DNA from: Kwoniella dejecticola CBS 10117 | Taxonomy: Eukaryota; Basidiomycota; Tremellomycetes; Tremellales; Cryptococcaceae | Direction of reading: 5' to 3' | Assembly (NCBI RefSeq): GCF_000512565.2 | Contig: NC_089307.1 | Location: forward strand, 1,550,001 to 1,614,000 | Length of the DNA stretch: 64,000 bases | In this document: positions 59,201 through 64,000 of the stretch, one piece after another | How positions within the stretch are numbered: position 1 is the stretch's first letter | Layout of the letters: every line of letters starts with the position of its first letter | The notes under the pieces: model-generated | Databases searched by the model: none | Seen by the model: the letters and a program-made list of their open reading frames with translations, nothing else | Told to the model about the DNA's origin: nothing | Made by a program: the position numbers and the translations under genes

Positions 59201-60525
59201 GCTACGTGTTTGCTTGATGGTACCTTTTCCGATTACCCTGTGTGTGCGTCGATTTTAGTGAGATTTAACCTCTTCACGTGTAAAGGGATATCCAAAGGCC
59301 CCGACCACGACTACTCTTGCTTCTGTGCCCCTCCGAAATCTTTTAATTTAGTTTTGATGGTCTTTCTGCGTCGTCTGATGGATTTAGCCATCCCTTTTTA
59401 CCACCTCGCATTCTCTTCACCTGCTTCGATGGGGGTGTACCAAACATCCACCGTCATTCATTCCTTATCACGAGGTCTTCATACAAACCAAACATCTCTG
59501 TGATAGGTATCTTGACTGCTCTGGATTGCCTTGTACCTTCAATTGAATTGCTTCGACATTGACATTGAAAACCTTGTCTCTGTTCAACCTTATCTAGAAC
59601 ATTCCCTACTTTTACGCTCAAATCACATATCATCAGCATATTCCCTTGTGGTGAGTCTCATAATCGTACTCTTGTCGAGTACCTCGGATCTTATGCTCCC
59701 CGCTTTTTATGTCTCTCGATCGCTCTCCCCTGCCCTTCTGCCATTGTTTTTGGCTTGTTCTTGTTGGACGGGTGAGACATTCCTCCTTCTCCCCTTGACC
59801 TTGTATCAGGCATGATCAGGCGAATATCTGCGAAACATTCTAGTACCCCTGTTTGGCTTGTCATCACCTCGATTGCCCATCGCTACACACATCTCTGGTG
59901 GACTGTTGACTGGACATTCGCTGGCTCACCGTCGACGCACGGACCCCCTTTGACCCTGCGGTTAGAACAGGTTATAGTCAAAAGGCGACTTGCGCGTCAG
60001 TGACTGTGGTACACTCAACCTTCTCTATCGTTCCATCATCACATCTTCTCCCTTCTTTCGGATGTCTTCTGCTTCCCATATCAAAATCGTCCGTAATCTG
60101 GCACTCATAACCCATTTGACCGATCTATTCCCCCTATATCCGCCAAAGTCGAACGCACATTGTCTCTCGTTTTTTAACCTTTTTTCCGGAAACAAGCTTG
60201 ACTTTCTCCTGATCGATGAGAATTCCCTTCCCAGTGTCTTGGATTTAACCTTGATTTTTTCTCTTTTTCGTCGTACTTCCCTCGACTCGACGCACTTTCT
60301 CTGCCCATAACCTAGCTCAGTGTGAGGTACGACGAGAAAATTCCGCTGACGACTACTGGAACCTATTTTCATCGCTCACCAAATGCTGACCCGTCATATC
60401 CGTTTGGGAATATTACATATTTCGACATTTCCCTTCTACCAACTCTTCTACTTCATCATCTTCTTACCCACTTCATCATCTTGTTACCTACTTCGATCCA
60501 CTCGTAACCTGCCTTACATCTCTCT
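56300..60525 (+). other. probable spliced 5' leader of the bZIP gene
   Basis: About 4.2 kb, strongly pyrimidine-rich on the plus strand, with leader-like exons ending in good donors: one ends GACAAG then GTGAGT at 56706, another runs from an acceptor CTTCTGTAG (about 58317) to CAAACAG then GTAAGT (about 58513). Short open frames exist (for example 58226-58516) but contain no domains. The next real coding sequence is the bZIP protein. Long leaders with several introns are known for regulatory genes in tremellomycetes; the assignment to the bZIP transcript is inference. Confidence 0.45.
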
Positions 60526-62095
60526 TTGACGACTTCTTGCCAACTACATCAACCCCTCAATCGCATGCAAACCCTCTCAACCCACGCATACCCACTCATA
60601 CCCACTTTCCCAATGTTGCAGAACGGCGACAACCCGCAAGAAATCGCTCAATTGGGCTTGGCTTCGACTCTCGCTGAGAACATTGTCCCATCGCCAATCG
60701 ACTACCTACAAGCGTCTACCTCAGAGACATCCGAACCCGGCTCAGATCCTTCATCCGGAGACGACAAGCTCGACGCAGTCTCTGCCGAATCACTTGAACT
60801 TGACGGCACCGGTGTATTACCCACCGAGACACCATTGCCCAACCTGACGTCCCTACAGAATCCCGTCGCACCTTTCCAGATGGATTCCGGATGGGTGAGT
60901 CACTCGTGCTTCTATCTATTGTTGGTGTCGTCTGATTGATAAACCCTTCATGCACGTAGACCCAGCCGGGAACCTTCACTTACTATACCCCCGAGCATAT
61001 GAAATCGGGTGAAAGACAATCGATATCACCTCAGAATTCAATGCACTCATACGATGACATGTCCCATCGAAGGGCTACCACTCTCCCTCACGGCTCGTCC
61101 TACTTGCCCCCGCCCTCTGCGTCGGCGCCCCATACCATTCACAGCGGTGGTAACTTGAATCTACCACCCCTTGGACAGACCGGATACTTTTACGGCCATA
61201 GTCAATCATCCACCGGCAATATACATCCTATGAATCCCAACCTTGGTTATTCACCCCATCTGTCTGTGTCCAACTCGACTTCAGGTGGATTCCTCAACCC
61301 AATGACCTCGCCAATGGGCATGCCCGATGGAATCTCCCCTAATTCTGGTCATCGAGTACCCCCTCCTCACGCGTACCAAGAGTCACCCCGAATTCCCGGC
61401 TACTCGTCTTCGCCTGGTGGGCACCATTTATCGCCTACCTCGCCCGCCAACCATATCTTGCACGGGATGAATCAATCTTCGGCTTCAGCCTCATCTTCCT
61501 CGTTCCCATCGGTACAGAGGACTCCGGCCAACTTACCCAGAGGAGCGAAAAGAAGAAGTACTAGTGCGAGTCACTCATCGAATAGCTGGGACGAGATGGA
61601 CAAGTATATGCCCTCAAGCACTGAGGTAGGAACAAGAGAGCTTGGTGATGATCAGCCTTGGGGCATGCCTCAATCAGAATACAAAGCGTTGACTCCTAGG
61701 GATAAGAAACAAGTTAGGAATAGGATCGGAGCTAGGCGATTCAGAGCCAAACGAAAAGGTGAGTGACGATGCACCATCTCCGCTTGTGGCATATGGGGGT
61801 GTCCTAAATTAGACGCTGACTTTTTTGGGACACTCTCCTCGATGCCACTCTAGATTACGTCAGTAATCTCGAGGTTCAACTCCGAACCAGGGATGATGAG
61901 CTCGCCACGATGAAAGCCCGAGTTGATGCTCAACAAGTGGAGATCAATCAGCTCAGAGCTCGATTGAACCTCCCTCCCATCGAGATGGTCCACAATCAGA
62001 TGGACTCGTCAAGTTTGGGATTGGTAATGAATCACACCAATGGCGATTCTTCCGCTTCTAACACCATCAACGGCGGATCTTCCACAACCGCCTAA
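60526..62095 (+). CDS. bZIP transcription factor
   Basis: Three coding exons. Exon 1 starts at ATG 60526 (alternative start at 60565) and ends at DSGW with a GTGAGT donor near 60895; exon 2 (about 60960-61757) begins TQPGTFTYYTPEHMKSGERQ; exon 3 (from about 61854) ends at 62095. The protein is Ser/Pro/Asn-rich until the basic region RDKKQVRNRIGARRFRAKRK (the N-x2-x-A-R-x-F-R core resembles NRIxARxFR bZIPs), followed by DYVSNLEVQLRTRDDELATM and a leucine zipper (VEINQLRARLNLPP). The basic region and zipper are split by an intron exactly after KRK. Targets cannot be predicted. A long leader and upstream region suggest heavy regulation. Confidence 0.88.
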
Positions 62096-63499
62096 GCCTA
62101 GGTACAGCGTGGATGGCGGTCACAACGTCGATCGACCATCCAATATGCCGTCGCTGCATATCAGTGACGGTATCAACATCTATAAGGATATGTCACTTTC
62201 GATCATCATATAAAGAGCTACAGGAAGAAGATAGCGGCAGAAGCTATTGCCGAGAACCTCAAAATGTAATTATATTTATCTATCATTCATATTCTTCTTC
62301 CTTTTTAACCTCTCACCTCTCCCCCTGCATCGCATATATACAGCAGCTATTCTATCAACCCGGAATCGTACCTTGACCGTTACCTATGCCTCTCTTATGC
62401 CTTATCAAAAGGGAAATCACCAATAAAGCGATTTTAATCATGTTTGTATGTGTATAATTGTAAGCTCACATCTATTGTATATCTACTCATCGAATCTTGA
62501 TGAAATATTGTTCATGTTTGTACTTTGTTACTTGTTATATATATATAATCATGGAATTGAAGAAAATTGATCAATGCATTCTCTGTGTATATTGGACTAT
62601 ACGAGTGCTGTACGCTGTCGCTGGAGCAGCATTCATTTGATCTTGATCGTCGATGCGATTGTACGATTGTACGTTATGGACGGCGATCTTGGCGCGTCTT
62701 TTTGTCTTTTTCTTGATTTGGACGCGTTTGCCAGTGAGGGTATATGGTGATAACCGCCACAAGCTAGGAATAGTATGTGATGTATGGTGTGTCGTCATGC
62801 AAGCCGAGTACCCTGGTGCATTGTCGCCTTGACCACCTCAGCTAATTCAGTTCCATTCATCCTCATTCCACTCCATCTCATCATCCTCATCATCCTCATC
62901 ATTATATCTCATTGCATACATCATCCTGTACTCTTAACCCTTTCGTCACCTTTGTCAGACTGTCTTTAGCATACCTCGCATTCCTGTCAATCTAGACAGA
63001 ACACTACCTGCATTACTCACTACCTGCACGAGGACAACTGCATTACCCATATTTCAGGTGAGTGACTGAGCGAGTGAAGTGCAGTGGGATGGGGTTTGGA
63101 GGCTTGTGCGGCAGTGGAGCGTATCGGAGTCATCTTCACCAAGGAAGCGAATGATGATGAGGGCATGAAGGATAGCGAATCATTACTTGGAAATGCAGTA
63201 TCATGAGCGGATAGCTGGGGATGCGACGATGGGCGAGGTGCCGTTCTCATATCTCATCCAATCGGGAAGACGAGCTTCCTTTGATCATTTCCACTCGGCT
63301 TTTATACAACTCAGTGGTTTTACTTCCCATCCGCCGCCCGCACTCCAACTAGCATATGCTTCATGTTTCCTACGACTACACGCTGACCTTTTCCTATCGA
63401 TCGCAGTCACCTATACCCGTACACAATCGATAAAAGTCATCTAACGCCCTACAAGTCACTCCTCATTCTTCAGCCATTGACAACGCTCTCACTTCCACC
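62096..63499. other. 1.4-kb intergenic region between the bZIP gene and the last gene
   Basis: Contains the bZIP 3' flank with several AT-rich patches (TATATATATAA near 62537) and, nearer the end, a CATCATCCTCATCATCCTCATC pyrimidine-rich stretch at about 62878-62902 typical of a 5' leader. No coding ORF of note. Confidence 0.5.
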
Positions 63500-64000
63500 A
63501 TGGCCGACTCGATAGTCGCGCCCATACCTCAATCCGGCTCGGTGTCGCCATCCCCTAACACCCTAGCACCGCCTTCGAATCCCTCACGACCCTCTTCCGC
63601 CAACTCACAGCGAAGCAACTCGTCTCGAGGTGGTAGATCTTCCAACATCTCTAGAAGCAATTCAAATGCTTCGTCTCGCGGTGGATCGGAAAGTGGAAGG
63701 GGCAATCCAGATAGGAAGAAACAGAGCGGACCTACAACTACCATCAGCGGTGGAGTAAGTCTTGGCGCTGCGGGCAATCAACCTAAGAAGGGTAACAACA
63801 CCAACGGAAAGAAAGGTAGATCGCCGATACCTAAAGAAGCGAAGCTCGAGGGAAGCGAGAAGTCGGACGCTCAGCAACCACAACAGCAGCAGAGAAACGG
63901 CAACAAAGGTAAAAAACCGAATTCTAATCGTAAACCGAATCCAATCAACACCAATGTACAAAACCCTAATCGACCTTCATCTCAGAACTCGAGCAGAAAA
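63500..64000 (+). CDS. N-terminal part of a low-complexity protein, cut by window end
   Basis: From ATG 63500 an open frame runs to the window edge without a stop (167 codons seen). The start has CACC directly before ATG. The sequence is Ser/Asn/Gly/Gln/Lys-rich: SIVAPIPQSGSVSPSPN, then an RSNSSRGGRSSNISRSNSNA run, QPQQQQRNGNKGKKPNSNRK and NPINTNVQNPNRPSSQN. Such N-termini are typical of fungal RNA-binding or RNase II-like regulators (Ssd1-type), but no folded domain is reached, so the identity is open. A possible intron donor GTAAGT at about 63755 is also in frame, so an intron there cannot be ruled out. Confidence 0.7.
   Translation, partial: MADSIVAPIPQSGSVSPSPNTLAPPSNPSRPSSANSQRSNSSRGGRSSNISRSNSNASSRGGSESGRGNPDRKKQSGPTTTISGGVSLGAAGNQPKKGNNTNGKKGRSPIPKEAKLEGSEKSDAQQPQQQQRNGNKGKKPNSNRKPNPINTNVQNPNRPSSQNSSRK

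Noticed and set aside
1..64000. CRISPR array, insertion sequence or retroelement
   Set aside because: No direct-repeat/spacer pattern, no transposase or reverse transcriptase motifs and no long terminal repeats were seen; the organism is a fungus.

Overview
This window looks like nuclear DNA of a basidiomycete yeast, most likely a tremellomycete (Cryptococcus/Kwoniella type). The evidence is a dense array of genes cut by many short introns (about 45-70 nt, GTRAGT donors, CTGAC/CTGAT/CTAAC-like branch sites), a CPL1-type cysteine-rich secreted protein, and eukaryotic housekeeping genes with fungal architectures. There is no sign of bacterial or organellar DNA. Assignment to a genus is inference. 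Layout: 1-7.1 kb is a gene-poor accessory-like edge. It holds a decayed membrane-protein remnant, a small C2H2-like ORF, a multi-exon OTU-like cysteine peptidase fused to C2H2 zinc fingers (minus strand, with a 34-bp tandem duplication that throws its last finger out of frame), an intron-containing tRNA-Ser(GCU), and a small unknown protein with a 26-nt homopolymer in an intron. From 7.1 to 41 kb the DNA is compact and conserved: BYE1-like PHD-TFIIS-SPOC protein (-), SCAMP (+), a 1115-aa coiled-coil protein (+), eIF2B-delta/GCD2 (-), API5-like protein with a long RS/SPER-repeat tail (+), PI 4-kinase PIK1 (-), a single-pass membrane protein (-), a mitochondrial carrier (+), the AFG1 AAA+ ATPase (-), kinesin-5 (+) and the CPL1-like secreted protein (-). 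From 43.4 to 53.2 kb: a mitochondrial-looking unknown (+), RAD14/XPA (-), the RWD protein GIR2 (+), a hotdog thioesterase (-) with a (GAT)21 intron repeat, and a large unknown tail-anchor-like membrane protein (+). From 53.2 to 62 kb a bZIP transcription factor is preceded by roughly 7 kb without a convincing gene, which reads as a long regulatory region plus a multi-kilobase spliced 5' leader. The window ends inside a low-complexity Ser/Asn/Gly/Gln-rich protein. Many genes lie in head-to-head pairs sharing 0.3-0.5 kb promoters (BYE1/SCAMP, GCD2/API5, AFG1/kinesin-5, RAD14/GIR2, thioesterase/membrane protein). No operon-like logic is expected in this organism and none is claimed. For BYE1, SCAMP, the coiled-coil protein, GCD2, API5, PIK1, CPL1 and the small unknown at 5.3-5.9 kb I assembled exons by hand; the joined lengths are exact multiples of three, which supports those models.
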